Assembly (NCBI RefSeq): GCF_900101045.1 | Contig: NZ_FNFN01000017.1 | Coordinates: 1-35,455, forward strand | Length of the DNA: 35,455 nucleotides | Direction: 5' to 3' | Origin: Nocardioides sp. YR527 | GTDB lineage: Bacteria > Actinomycetota > Actinomycetes > Propionibacteriales > Nocardioidaceae | Position numbers and translations under genes: made by a program | The notes under the pieces: model-generated | The model's input: only the letters and a program-made list of their open reading frames with translations | Database searches by the model: none | Told to the model about the DNA's origin: nothing | In this document: positions 8,568 through 16,529 of the stretch, one piece after another | Layout: each line of letters opens with the position of its first letter | Numbering within the stretch: position 1 is the stretch's first letter

Positions 8568-10214
8568 ATGCCCCACCCCATGCTTCGCCTCACGAGATCA
8601 CAGGCCCGGACCGCCGGTGCGGTCGTGGCCGCTGCCTGCCTCGCCCTGACCACCGCCTGCGGCACGGGCGGAACCGCCTCCGGCAAGGGCAAGATCGTCG
8701 AGGACGCCGGACCGCCCCAGGACGGCGGCATCCTGCACACCGCCGCCACCGCCGACGCGCCTTCGCTGGACATCCAGAAGGAGGCGTCCTACATGACCCA
8801 CGTCGCGGTCGGAACGGTCTACAGCCGGCTGGTCGCGCCGAAGACCGGCAAGGACGTCGCGTACGGCTCGAGCGAGCTCGAGGGCGACCTGGCCGAGAAG
8901 TGGTCGAAGTCGGAGGACCTGAAGACCTGGACCTTCAACCTCCGTCAGGGCGTCAAGTTCCATGACAAGCCCCCGGTCAACGGTCGCGAGTTCACCTCGG
9001 CCGACGTCAAGTGCACGGTCGACCGGATCAAGACCCTGCCCGGCCACCAGCTCGGCCTGGTCGCCGGCGTCACCGAGGTGGCGACCCCGGACCCCTACAC
9101 CGTGGTCTTCACGCTCGCGTCGGCGAACACCGCCTTCGACCAGACGATGGCCAACCCGTTCATGGCGGTCCTCCCCTGCGAGGGCACCAAGGGCGAGTTC
9201 AACCTGGCCGAGGAGGCGATCGGCACCGGCCCGTTCGTCCTGAAGAGCTGGAAGCGCGACCAGGAGCGCGTGATGGAGAAGAACCCCGACTACTTCATCG
9301 AGGGTCTCCCCCACCTCGACGGTATCCAGACCACCGTGCTCCCCGACGCCCAGGCACAGATCGCCGCGCTGCGAAGCGGCAAGCTCGACATGATCGCCTC
9401 GCTCTCCACCGAGAAGCGCCAGGTCGACCAGCTCCTCAACCAGATCGACGGGCTGCAGCTGCGTACGGAGAAGGGGATCACCCAGACCCGGGTCTTCATG
9501 AACGCCGAGAAGGGGCCGTTCAGCAAGCTGGAGGTCCGTCGCGCCGTCGCGCACGCGATCGACAAGGAGGGGATGATCAAGGCCCTGCGGTCGGGCGGGA
9601 CGCTCACCGGTCCCATCTCGCCGACCCTCTTCGGGGCGCTGCCCCAGGACGAGGTCGACGGGCTGCTGGAGTACGACCCCGAGAAGGCCAAGAAGCTCCT
9701 GGCCGAGGCCGGCTACCCCGACGGCTTCTCCGCCGACCTGGTCGCCACCGACGGCTACGGCGAGACCATCCTGCGCGAGGCCCAATGGGTCCAGGAGGAC
9801 CTCGCCAAGATCGGCATCAAGCTGACCATCGACCAGCAGGACTACGCCACCTACGTCAGCTCGACCTGGCCCGAGACGAAGTACGACATCATGTACGGCC
9901 TGCAGACCCCGATGCTGACGGCCGACGAGTACCTCACCTCGGAGTACACCAGCACCGGCACCCGCAACTGGTCGAAGGTCGACGACCCGGAGCTCGACAA
10001 GATGGTCGCCGCCCAGCGCGTCATCACCGACGAGGCGCAGCGGGAGAAGGCGCTGCAGGACATCGAGCGCTACATCATGGAGAACGTCTCCACCCCGCTG
10101 CCGCTGTACGCCTACGACACCCAGACGCTCTACTCGGGCAAGGTCCACGACTACTACCCGCACCCGGACTACTCCTCCCGCGAGCTCCAGGACGTCTGGA
10201 TGGAGCAGGAGTGA
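8568..10214 (+). CDS. ABC transporter substrate-binding lipoprotein, family 5
   Basis: The 548-residue extracytoplasmic binding protein has an N-terminal signal of basic residues, a hydrophobic stretch and a lipobox-like LTTAC with C31 as the predicted lipidated cysteine. The mature protein shows SBP_bac_5 features: an early TWTFNLRQGVKFHD block, the FTSADVK segment, the later VRRAVAHAIDKEGM block and the AKKLLAEAGYPDGF segment. Length is normal for the family. Ligands of this family include peptides, nickel-chelates, sugars, opines and other small molecules, so the ligand is open. The ATG at 8568 follows AAGGAG and gives a sensible signal peptide. The stop overlaps the next start as GTGA. 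Confidence 0.92.
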   Translation: MPHPMLRLTRSQARTAGAVVAAACLALTTACGTGGTASGKGKIVEDAGPPQDGGILHTAATADAPSLDIQKEASYMTHVAVGTVYSRLVAPKTGKDVAYGSSELEGDLAEKWSKSEDLKTWTFNLRQGVKFHDKPPVNGREFTSADVKCTVDRIKTLPGHQLGLVAGVTEVATPDPYTVVFTLASANTAFDQTMANPFMAVLPCEGTKGEFNLAEEAIGTGPFVLKSWKRDQERVMEKNPDYFIEGLPHLDGIQTTVLPDAQAQIAALRSGKLDMIASLSTEKRQVDQLLNQIDGLQLRTEKGITQTRVFMNAEKGPFSKLEVRRAVAHAIDKEGMIKALRSGGTLTGPISPTLFGALPQDEVDGLLEYDPEKAKKLLAEAGYPDGFSADLVATDGYGETILREAQWVQEDLAKIGIKLTIDQQDYATYVSSTWPETKYDIMYGLQTPMLTADEYLTSEYTSTGTRNWSKVDDPELDKMVAAQRVITDEAQREKALQDIERYIMENVSTPLPLYAYDTQTLYSGKVHDYYPHPDYSSRELQDVWMEQE

Positions 10215-11092
10215 ACAGCGGCCCTCCCGTCCAGAACGAGTCCCGCCGGGACGACTCCTGCCGCATCGACGCGATCTGGGACGTCGGTGGGGCCCCGCCT
10301 CGACCCGGGGAGCCGGTGGAGGTCACCGGTGGCGTCCACCTGCTGCTCGCGCCGAACGCCAACCACTGGACGTACGAGGGCACCAACACCTGGATCGTCG
10401 TCGGGGAAGGCCGGGCCGTGGTCATCGACCCCGGTCCGACCGACCCCGAGCACCTGGACCGGATCGACGAGGTGGTGCGCGGGGCCGGCGCCCGCATCGA
10501 GACGATCCTGCTCAGCCACCACCACGGCGACCACTCCCAGGCGGCCCATGCGGTGGCCGAACGCTGGCAGGCCACCATCAGGCCACGGGTCCAGCACGGA
10601 ATCATCCCCGACGGGACCCGGATCGACCTGGGCCGGCGGACCGAGATCCGCACCCTCACCACCCCCGGGCACACCTCCGACGGGGTGAGCTTCTCGCTCG
10701 GCGACCGCCGCGTGATGCTGACCGGGGACACCGTGCTGGCCCGGTTCAACCCCTACATCTCGCACCCCGACGGCACCATCGCGGACATGCTCGGCTCGAT
10801 GGCCCGGATCGCGGGTCTGGTCGACGACGACTGGATCCTCCTGCCGGGGCACGGGCCGGCCGTACGCGAGCCCACCACGTACCTGCAGGCGCGGATCGCC
10901 GATCGGCAGCGCCGGATCGACCAGGTCGCCGGGCTGCTGGCCGACGGCGTGGCCCGCGAGCAGGTGACCGACCACGTCTACGCCAAGGTCCACGACCAGC
11001 GTCGCCCGGCCGCCCGGGCCTCGGTCGAGGCCATCCTGCACTACCTCGACACCCGCGCCGTCCTCGAGCGCGAGAAAGGCAGCACCGTATGA
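10211..11092 (+). CDS. MBL-fold metallo-hydrolase (LACTB2-like)
   Basis: The 293-residue protein has the metallo-beta-lactamase fold. GTNTW (about residues 57-61) starts the domain, and the dinuclear metal motif HxHxDH is HHHGDH at residues 103-108. It is followed by TPGHTSDG, LTGDT and LPGHGP blocks that supply the remaining ligands. The C-terminal region resembles the winged-helix tail (BLACT_WH) of LACTB2-like proteins. The reaction is not defined: thioesterase, lactonase or ester/amide hydrolase are all possible. It overlaps the binding-protein stop (GTG at 10211, GTGA) and the DUF35 start (ATGA), so it belongs to this pathway, perhaps opening the imported substrate or cleaving a CoA thioester. 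Confidence 0.85.
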   Translation: MNSGPPVQNESRRDDSCRIDAIWDVGGAPPRPGEPVEVTGGVHLLLAPNANHWTYEGTNTWIVVGEGRAVVIDPGPTDPEHLDRIDEVVRGAGARIETILLSHHHGDHSQAAHAVAERWQATIRPRVQHGIIPDGTRIDLGRRTEIRTLTTPGHTSDGVSFSLGDRRVMLTGDTVLARFNPYISHPDGTIADMLGSMARIAGLVDDDWILLPGHGPAVREPTTYLQARIADRQRRIDQVAGLLADGVAREQVTDHVYAKVHDQRRPAARASVEAILHYLDTRAVLEREKGSTV

Positions 11093-11505
11093 CGACGTCG
11101 ATCCCCGAGGCCCGGTTCGCGCCGCGGGCGACCCCGGAGACCCAGCCCTACTGGGACGCCACCGCCGCCGGCAGGCTCGACCTGCCGAGGTGTCGCCCCT
11201 GCGACCAGGTCTTCTTCTACCCGCGCTCCTCGTGCCCGCGCTGCGGCTCCACCGATCTCGAGTGGGTGACCTGCTCGGGCAGGGGTCTGCTGCACACCTA
11301 CATCGTGTCCCACCGTCCGGCACCGGGCTTCCCGGTGCCGACCGTGATCGCCGTGGTCGAGCTCGAGGAGGGTCCGCGGATGATGACCAACCTGGTCGAG
11401 GCGGATCCAGACACGCTCGAGCTCGACATGCCGGTGGAGGTGCGCTTCGAACAGCGCACGGGCGTCGCCGTGCCCGTCTTCGTCCCGATGAAGGAGAACG
11501 CCTGA
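11089..11505 (+). CDS. DUF35 zinc-ribbon/OB-fold protein, partner of the thiolase-like enzyme
   Basis: The 138-residue protein combines a short N-terminal helix, a rubredoxin-like zinc ribbon (C35-x2-C38 and C49-x2-C52) and an OB-fold domain. This is the DUF35/OB_aCoA_assoc architecture. In characterised systems, DUF35 proteins bind to thiolase-superfamily enzymes and contact acyl-CoA, for example in the steroid retro-aldolase Ltp2-ChsH2 and archaeal HMG-CoA synthase complexes. The gene directly precedes the thiolase-like gene with a TGATG stop/start overlap, which fits a heteromeric complex made in equal amounts. The physical partnership is inferred from this arrangement. Confidence 0.9.
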   Translation: MTTSIPEARFAPRATPETQPYWDATAAGRLDLPRCRPCDQVFFYPRSSCPRCGSTDLEWVTCSGRGLLHTYIVSHRPAPGFPVPTVIAVVELEEGPRMMTNLVEADPDTLELDMPVEVRFEQRTGVAVPVFVPMKENA

Positions 11506-12647
11506 TGAGCCGCGACGTCGTCATCATGGGAGCCGCCGAGACCGACATCGGCAAGCTGCCCACCACCTCGACCCTCGAGCTGCACGTCGAGGGCGCCCGT
11601 CGGGCCCTCGCGGACGCGAACCTGACCAAGGACCAGGTCGACGGCATCGCCTCGGTCTCGATCCCCGGCCCGATCCAGGTCGCGCACAGCCTGGGGATCA
11701 CCCCGACCTATGTCGACGGCACCGGCGTCGGCGGCTCCTCGTTCCTCTTCCACGTACGTCACGCGACAGCGGCGATCAAGGCCGGCTACGCCGATGTCGT
11801 GCTGGTGACCCACGGCGAGTCCGGCCGGTCCCGGGTGGGCGCACCGATGCACCCGCGCGCCGGCGACTCGGTGATGGCGCAGTTCGAGATGCCGTACGGG
11901 ATCACCGGTCCGCCGACCAGCTTCACCGTGCCCGCCCGCCGGTTCCTGCACGAGACCGACAACACCCTCGAGCAGCTCGCCGAGGTCGCGGTCGCCCAGC
12001 GGCGCTGGGCCTCCCGCAACCCTCGGGCCATGTTCCGCGACGAGATCAGCGTCGACGACGTCCTCGGCGCCAAGATGATCGCGGACCCGTTCACGCTGCT
12101 GATGTGCTGCCTGGTGACCGACGGCGGCGGTGCCCTGGTCGTGGCCTCCCGCGAGTTCGCCGAGGCGCACGGGAGCGACAAGCCGCTGGTCCACATCCTC
12201 GGCACCGGCGAGGCGGCGACGACGCCGCTGATCTCGCAGATGGAGGACATGACCCGCTGCAAGCAGTTCACCCTGTCCAGCCAGGCGGCGTTCAAGGAGT
12301 CGGGCACCTCCCAGGCCGACATCGACCACCTGATGATCTACGACGCCTTCGCCCACGTGCCCCTCTACGGCCTGGAGGACATGGGCTTCGTCGGCCGCGG
12401 GGAGTCGGGTGCGTTCGTCGCCGAGGGCAACACCTCCCCCGGCGGGTCGCTGCCGCTGAACACCAACGGCGGCGGCATGTCCTACACCCACACCGGCATG
12501 TACGGGATGTTCGCGATCCAGGAGTCCGTACGCCAGCTGCGCGGCGAGGCCGCCGCGCAGGTCGACGGGGCCGGCACCAGCCTGGTGCTCGGCAACGGCG
12601 GCATGTTCATGAGCGCGGCGACCCTGATCCTCGCCAACCAGCGCTGA
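11505..12647 (+). CDS. Thiolase-superfamily (SCP-x/Ltp-like) enzyme lacking the nucleophilic Cys
   Basis: The 380-residue protein has the thiolase fold, ending in the SCP-x/Ltp-type C-terminal domain (NTNGGGMS then YTHTGMYG, then VRQLRG). Where true thiolases have the acylated cysteine, this protein reads GTGVGGSS (residues 72-79), with no cysteine. The first-domain block CCLVTDGGGALVV (201-213) is well conserved. Y279 (in IYDAF), H329 and Y333 are candidates for catalysis. Ltp2, a steroid-side-chain retro-aldolase of this superfamily, also lost the thiolase cysteine and uses tyrosines. I therefore favour carbon-carbon cleavage of a beta-hydroxyacyl-CoA by retro-aldol chemistry over thiolysis. 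Automatic annotation would call it acetyl-CoA acetyltransferase. Confidence 0.87.
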   Translation: MSRDVVIMGAAETDIGKLPTTSTLELHVEGARRALADANLTKDQVDGIASVSIPGPIQVAHSLGITPTYVDGTGVGGSSFLFHVRHATAAIKAGYADVVLVTHGESGRSRVGAPMHPRAGDSVMAQFEMPYGITGPPTSFTVPARRFLHETDNTLEQLAEVAVAQRRWASRNPRAMFRDEISVDDVLGAKMIADPFTLLMCCLVTDGGGALVVASREFAEAHGSDKPLVHILGTGEAATTPLISQMEDMTRCKQFTLSSQAAFKESGTSQADIDHLMIYDAFAHVPLYGLEDMGFVGRGESGAFVAEGNTSPGGSLPLNTNGGGMSYTHTGMYGMFAIQESVRQLRGEAAAQVDGAGTSLVLGNGGMFMSAATLILANQR

Positions 12648-12692
12648 CCAGCCCTGACCAGCACTGACCCCACCACCCGAAGGAGCAGATCC

Positions 12693-13610
12693 ATGGCAAG
12701 CACCGACCGACAGGTCGTCATCATCACCGGCGCCGGCCGCGGCCTCGGCCGCGCGCACGCGCTCGAGTTCGCACGCCGCGGAGCGGCGGTCGTGGTCAAC
12801 GACCTCGGCGCCGGGCTCGACGGCACCGGCAAGGCCGAGGACCCCGCGCAGCAGGTCGTCGAGGAGGTACGCGCCCTCGGCGGCGAGGCGATCGCCAACG
12901 GCAGCGACATCAGCGGCCCCGAGGGCGCCCAGAAGCTGTTCCAGGACGCCCTCAACGAGTGGGGCAGGGTCGATGTACTGGTCAACAACGCGGGGATCCT
13001 GCGCGACCGGATGCTGGTCAACATGTCGATCGACGAGTGGGACGCGGTCGTCAAGGTGCATCTGCGTGGCACCTTCGCGCCGATGAGCGTGGCCGCCCAG
13101 CACTGGCGCGAGCTGTCCAAGCAGGGTGAGGACGTGGACGCCCGGATCATCAACACCACCTCCTCCTCGGGGATCTACGGCAACCCGGGGCAGATCAACT
13201 ACGGCGCCGCCAAGGCAGGCATCGCGGCGATGACCGTCATCGCCGCCCAGGAGCTGCGCCGCTACGGCATCACCGTCAACGCGATCGCCCCGGCGGCGTT
13301 GACCCGGATGACCGAGAACCTCAACCCCAACCGGCCCCAGGTGGCCGAGGGTGAGTGGAACCCGGGCGCACCGGAGAACGTCTCCCCCGTGGTGGCCTGG
13401 CTGGCCTCTCCGTCCGCGCGCGAGGTGACCGGGCGCGTCTTCAACGTACGCGGAGGGCACGTGAGCGTGGCCGAGGGCTGGGTCGCCGGCCCGACCGAGG
13501 AGAAGGAGGGCGGGCCCTGGACGGTCGACGAGCTCGACGTGGTGCTGCCCAGCATGATCGCGGAGGCCCGGGCGAACTCGCTCACCAGCGGAAGGACGCC
13601 GGAGGCATGA
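12693..13610 (+). CDS. SDR-family 3-hydroxyacyl-CoA dehydrogenase (MFE-2/D-specific type)
   Basis: The 305-residue short-chain dehydrogenase has the NAD(P)-binding motif TGAGRGLG (residues 12-19), the VVVNDLG end of strand 2 (acidic D37, favouring NAD), NNAG at 98-101, a catalytic serine around 157-159 and the YxxxK pair Y170/K174. The N-terminal region reads like the dehydrogenase domain of peroxisomal multifunctional enzyme 2. Such enzymes oxidise (3R)-hydroxyacyl-CoA, and the next gene encodes a matching R-specific hydratase. The ATG at 12693 follows GAAGGAG. A 45-base gap separates it from the thiolase-like gene; its stop overlaps the hydratase start as ATGA. Confidence 0.9.
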   Translation: MASTDRQVVIITGAGRGLGRAHALEFARRGAAVVVNDLGAGLDGTGKAEDPAQQVVEEVRALGGEAIANGSDISGPEGAQKLFQDALNEWGRVDVLVNNAGILRDRMLVNMSIDEWDAVVKVHLRGTFAPMSVAAQHWRELSKQGEDVDARIINTTSSSGIYGNPGQINYGAAKAGIAAMTVIAAQELRRYGITVNAIAPAALTRMTENLNPNRPQVAEGEWNPGAPENVSPVVAWLASPSAREVTGRVFNVRGGHVSVAEGWVAGPTEEKEGGPWTVDELDVVLPSMIAEARANSLTSGRTPEA

Positions 13611-14467
13611 GTCTGGACCAGTCAGTCATCGGCGTACGCTCCGAGCCCGAGGAGCGGTCCTGGACCGGTGCCGACACGCTGCTGTACGCCCTCGGCGTCG
13701 GCGCCGGGCACGACGACCCGCTGACCGACCTGAGCTACACCAGCGAGCACGGGGACGACGCCTGCCCGGAGCAGAAGGTGCTGCCGACGTTCGGGGTGAT
13801 GGTCACCTGGGGCGCCAGGCGTGGCGGGCGGAGGATGGGCGACTTCAACCCGGCCATGCTCGTCCACGCCGAGCAGGAGGTCGTCCTGCACCGACCCCTG
13901 ACCGCCGACGGCACCGTCTCGCTCACGTCCCAGGTGACCGGCATGTACGACAAGGGCTCGGGGGCACTGGTCGCGAGCGAGGCCCAGGCGGTCGATCCGG
14001 CGACGGGCGAGGCCGTCGTGACCACGCGCAGCTCGGTGTTCATCCGGGGCGAGGGCGGGTTCGGCGGTGACCCGGGGCCCAGGGCCGCCTCACCGATCCC
14101 CGAGCGCGACCCCGACGAGCTGGTGACGATGCCGACCTGGCCCGGCCAGGCCCTGCTCTACCGGCTCAGCGGCGACCGCAACCCGCTGCACTCGGACCCG
14201 CGCTTCGCCGCGCGGGGCGGCTTCGAGCGCCCGATCCTGCACGGGCTGTGCACCTACGGGGTCACCGGCCGGGCGCTGATCGGCACGATCGCAGGTGGTG
14301 ACGGGGACGCGATGGCCTCGATGGCCGGCCGGTTCTCCTCGCCGGTCCTTCCCGGCGAGACCCTGCAGGTCGCGATGTGGCGGGTCGATGAGAGGACGTC
14401 CGCCTTCCAGACCCGGAAGGAGGACGGCACCGTGGTCATCGACCGCGGGCTGGCCACATGGCGCTGA
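13607..14467 (+). CDS. MaoC-family (R)-specific 2-enoyl-CoA hydratase (MFE-2 hydratase 2 type)
   Basis: The 286-residue double hot-dog protein has an N-terminal non-catalytic hot dog (about 20-148) and a C-terminal catalytic one. The hydratase-2 motif YRLSGDRNPLHSDP (185-198) contains the catalytic pair D190 and H195, and PILHGLCTYG (209-218) follows, as in MFE-2 hydratase domains. It would hydrate a trans-2-enoyl-CoA to the (3R)-hydroxyacyl-CoA for the SDR encoded just upstream. In eukaryotes these two activities are fused in one protein; here they are separate and translationally coupled (ATGA). It is the last gene of the operon and is convergent with the TetR gene. Confidence 0.9.
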   Translation: MSLDQSVIGVRSEPEERSWTGADTLLYALGVGAGHDDPLTDLSYTSEHGDDACPEQKVLPTFGVMVTWGARRGGRRMGDFNPAMLVHAEQEVVLHRPLTADGTVSLTSQVTGMYDKGSGALVASEAQAVDPATGEAVVTTRSSVFIRGEGGFGGDPGPRAASPIPERDPDELVTMPTWPGQALLYRLSGDRNPLHSDPRFAARGGFERPILHGLCTYGVTGRALIGTIAGGDGDAMASMAGRFSSPVLPGETLQVAMWRVDERTSAFQTRKEDGTVVIDRGLATWR

Positions 14468-14488
14468 TCCTCGAAGGCTCCTCGGGAG

Positions 14489-15133
14489 CTACTCGGCCGC
14501 CTGAGCCGCGGGCTCGGCGACCTCCCCGACGAAGAGCCGTTGGGCCAACGCGATCGCGTGCCGAGACACCCGCCGCGCCTGGCGCTTGGTCTCGCACGCG
14601 GCCGTCATCCTGGCCGCCTCACCGATGAGCGCGGTCAGGATCGCGCCGAGCAGCTGGTTCTCCTCGCTGACGCCGAGGCCGAGCACCTGCAGGTTGCGGC
14701 GGATCCACTCGATGTTGCGGCGGCGACGCATCATCTCGAACCCTGGTGGGCCGTCGCCGGCGTAGAAGACGGGCAGCAGCTGGCGGTCCTCCCAGACCGC
14801 GTCGAGGTAGGCCAGGGCACCCGCCTCGAACTGGTCGAGCGGGGCCTCGACGCCGCTCTTGCGCGCCTTCGCGACGCTGGCGGCCGCCGCGGCGGCCAGC
14901 CGGTCGACGTACTCCTCCCACAGGGCGAGGTAGAGCTGCTCCTTGCCGCCGAAGTGGTGGTAGACGCTCCCGACGCTGGAGCCGGCGCGAGCCACCACGT
15001 CGGAGACGCTGGCCACCGCGTAGCCCTTCTCCGCGAAGACCTCGCGCGAGGCGTCCAGGAGCTGCCGGCGCGTCTCCTCGGTCTTCGCCCAGCGACGCCC
15101 TCCCGGGCGCTGCGGTTCGACCTCTAGGGCCAT
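14489..15133 (-). CDS. TetR family repressor of the acyl-CoA cluster
   Basis: The 214-residue regulator has an N-terminal TetR DNA-binding domain: helix 1 from about residue 20 (TRRQLLDASREVFAEKG), a helix-turn-helix around 42-61, and the recognition-helix pattern SVGSVYHHFGGKEQLYL. The rest is a helical ligand-binding domain of unknown specificity; an acyl-CoA is a natural candidate given the neighbours. It diverges from the acyl-CoA dehydrogenase across 141 bases that hold a perfect TAGAA-N5-TTCTA palindrome, and a second copy lies before the ABC operon at 4595. Autoregulation and control of both operons are inferred. GAGGAG precedes the ATG. Confidence 0.88.
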   Translation of the reverse strand: MALEVEPQRPGGRRWAKTEETRRQLLDASREVFAEKGYAVASVSDVVARAGSSVGSVYHHFGGKEQLYLALWEEYVDRLAAAAAASVAKARKSGVEAPLDQFEAGALAYLDAVWEDRQLLPVFYAGDGPPGFEMMRRRRNIEWIRRNLQVLGLGVSEENQLLGAILTALIGEAARMTAACETKRQARRVSRHAIALAQRLFVGEVAEPAAQAAE

Positions 15134-15230
15134 CGTTCACTCCTCGTCCTGGTGCCGGGATCTTCTCACAATATGCGCAATTCCTCTTGACGACGAACCG
15201 CTACTGCGTGACTCTTCTCATAGTCCATTC

Positions 15231-15258
15231 TAGAAAACGATTCTAGAAACTCACTCTA
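15231..15258. promoter_or_regulatory. TetR-type operator (copies 2 and 3) upstream of the acyl-CoA dehydrogenase
   Basis: TAGAAAACGATTCTA (15231-15245) is a perfect TAGAA-N5-TTCTA palindrome. An imperfect second copy, TAGAAACTCACTCTA (15244-15258), overlaps its last two bases, so the sites are offset by 13 bp. The pair ends 17 bases before the dehydrogenase ATG. Confidence 0.65.
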
Positions 15259-15274
15259 ACCGAAGGAGCGGGCA

Positions 15275-16447
15275 ATGATCGACTTCGCGCTGGGAGAAGA
15301 GCATCGAGCAGTCAAGGAGGCCGTGCGCCAGTTCATCACCAAGGAGGTGATGCCACTGGAGGACCAGGTCCTCCTCAACGAGCGCAACGGCCGTCCTGCG
15401 CTCGAGCCGGGACAGCTCAAGGACCTGCAGGCCAAGGCCCGCAAGTACGGCTACTGGGGCATCAACACCCCGGAGGAGTACGGCGGCATGGCCGCGGGCG
15501 CCGTGATGTCGGCGATCATCGCCGGTGAGGCCGGCCGCACCTACGTGCCGTTCCGCTTCGGCGGCAGCGCGGACAACATCCTCTACGCCGGCACCGAGGC
15601 GCAGAAGCAGGAGTACCTCATCCCGACCATCGAGGGCGAGCGCCGCAGCTGCTTCGCGATCACCGAGCCCGGCGCCGGCTCCGACGCCCGCAGCATCCGG
15701 AGCAGGGCGGTCCGTGACGGCGACGACTGGGTGATCAACGGCGAGAAGGTCTTCATCACCAACGGCAACGAGGCCGACTTCGTGATGGTCTTCGCGGTGA
15801 CGGACCCGGAGAAGGGCGCCGACGGCGGCGTCACCTGCTTCCTGGTCGACCGGGCGATGGGCTGGGAGTCCACGCCCATCCCGACCATGGGCGAGTGGGG
15901 CCCGGCGGCGCTGAGCTTCCAGGACGTACGCGTCCCGAACGACCACATCCTCGGCGAGGAGGGCAAGGGCTTCGAGCTGGCGATGCAGTGGATCGGCAAC
16001 GGTCGCTTCATGATCCCGGCCGGGGCCATCGGTGCCGCGGAGCGGATGCTCGAGATGGCGATCGAGCACGCCAACAACCGTCACTCGATGGGCCAGGCGA
16101 TCGCCAACTACCAGTTCATCCAGGGCCACATCGCCGACAGCGCGGTCGAGCTGGAGGCCGCCCGCTGGCTGACCCTGCACGCCGCGTGGCAGGTCGAGAA
16201 CAAGATGGACGCCCGCCACGCCTCGTCCATCGCGAAGCTGTACGGCACCAACATGGCCAACCGCGTCGTCGACCGCGTCCTCCAGATCCACGGCGGGATG
16301 GGCTACACCAAGGAGCTCCCGCTGGAGCGCTGGTACCGCGAGCTGCGTCTGCTCCGGATCTTCGAGGGCACCGACGAGATCCAGCGCCGCACCATCGCCC
16401 GAAACCTGCTCAAGGGCAACGTCAAGGTGGGAGCGTCGTTGGCATGA
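15275..16447 (+). CDS. Acyl-CoA dehydrogenase
   Basis: The 390-residue FAD enzyme has an all-alpha N-terminal domain, a middle beta domain with the signature CFAITEPGAGSDA (about residues 126-138), and a C-terminal helical domain ending with FEGTDEIQRRTIARNL. E364 in FEGT is the predicted catalytic base that removes the alpha proton. QIHGGMGYTKELPLERWYRE (about 341-360) is the usual flavin-contacting region. It makes trans-2-enoyl-CoA, the substrate of the MaoC hydratase, and passes electrons to an electron-transfer flavoprotein not encoded here. AAGGAG precedes the ATG at 15275. It is divergent from the TetR gene and shares its operator region. Confidence 0.93.
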   Translation: MIDFALGEEHRAVKEAVRQFITKEVMPLEDQVLLNERNGRPALEPGQLKDLQAKARKYGYWGINTPEEYGGMAAGAVMSAIIAGEAGRTYVPFRFGGSADNILYAGTEAQKQEYLIPTIEGERRSCFAITEPGAGSDARSIRSRAVRDGDDWVINGEKVFITNGNEADFVMVFAVTDPEKGADGGVTCFLVDRAMGWESTPIPTMGEWGPAALSFQDVRVPNDHILGEEGKGFELAMQWIGNGRFMIPAGAIGAAERMLEMAIEHANNRHSMGQAIANYQFIQGHIADSAVELEAARWLTLHAAWQVENKMDARHASSIAKLYGTNMANRVVDRVLQIHGGMGYTKELPLERWYRELRLLRIFEGTDEIQRRTIARNLLKGNVKVGASLA

Positions 16448-16478
16448 GCGAGCGCACGCGAGCGAACATCGGGTATTT

Positions 16479-16529
16479 CATGGCGCCGCGTCCGTATTCT
16501 GGCGCCTGCGCTACGGAGGTGGCGCCATG
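16479..16529 (+). promoter_or_regulatory. Inverted repeat that can hide the acyl-CoA ligase start codon
   Basis: CATGGCGCC (16479-16487) is perfectly complementary to GGCGCCATG (16521-16529), which contains the start codon of the ligase gene. The ribosome site GGAGGT (16515-16520) lies in the loop beside it. A third GGCGCC copy at 16501-16506 allows alternative pairing. If the transcript starts upstream, this could lower translation of the ligase relative to the dehydrogenase. Confidence 0.35.

Noticed and set aside
14476..14490. Hairpin between the MaoC and TetR genes as a terminator
   Set aside because: The stem is only about 6 bp including a G-U pair and enters the TetR stop codon; this is too weak to call.
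4595..15258. Identification of the TAGAR-N5-TTCTA sites as KstR (cholesterol regulon) operators
   Set aside because: The half-sites look alike, but the spacing is one base longer and there are no steroid-ring degradation genes in the window. A local TetR gene is a simpler match.
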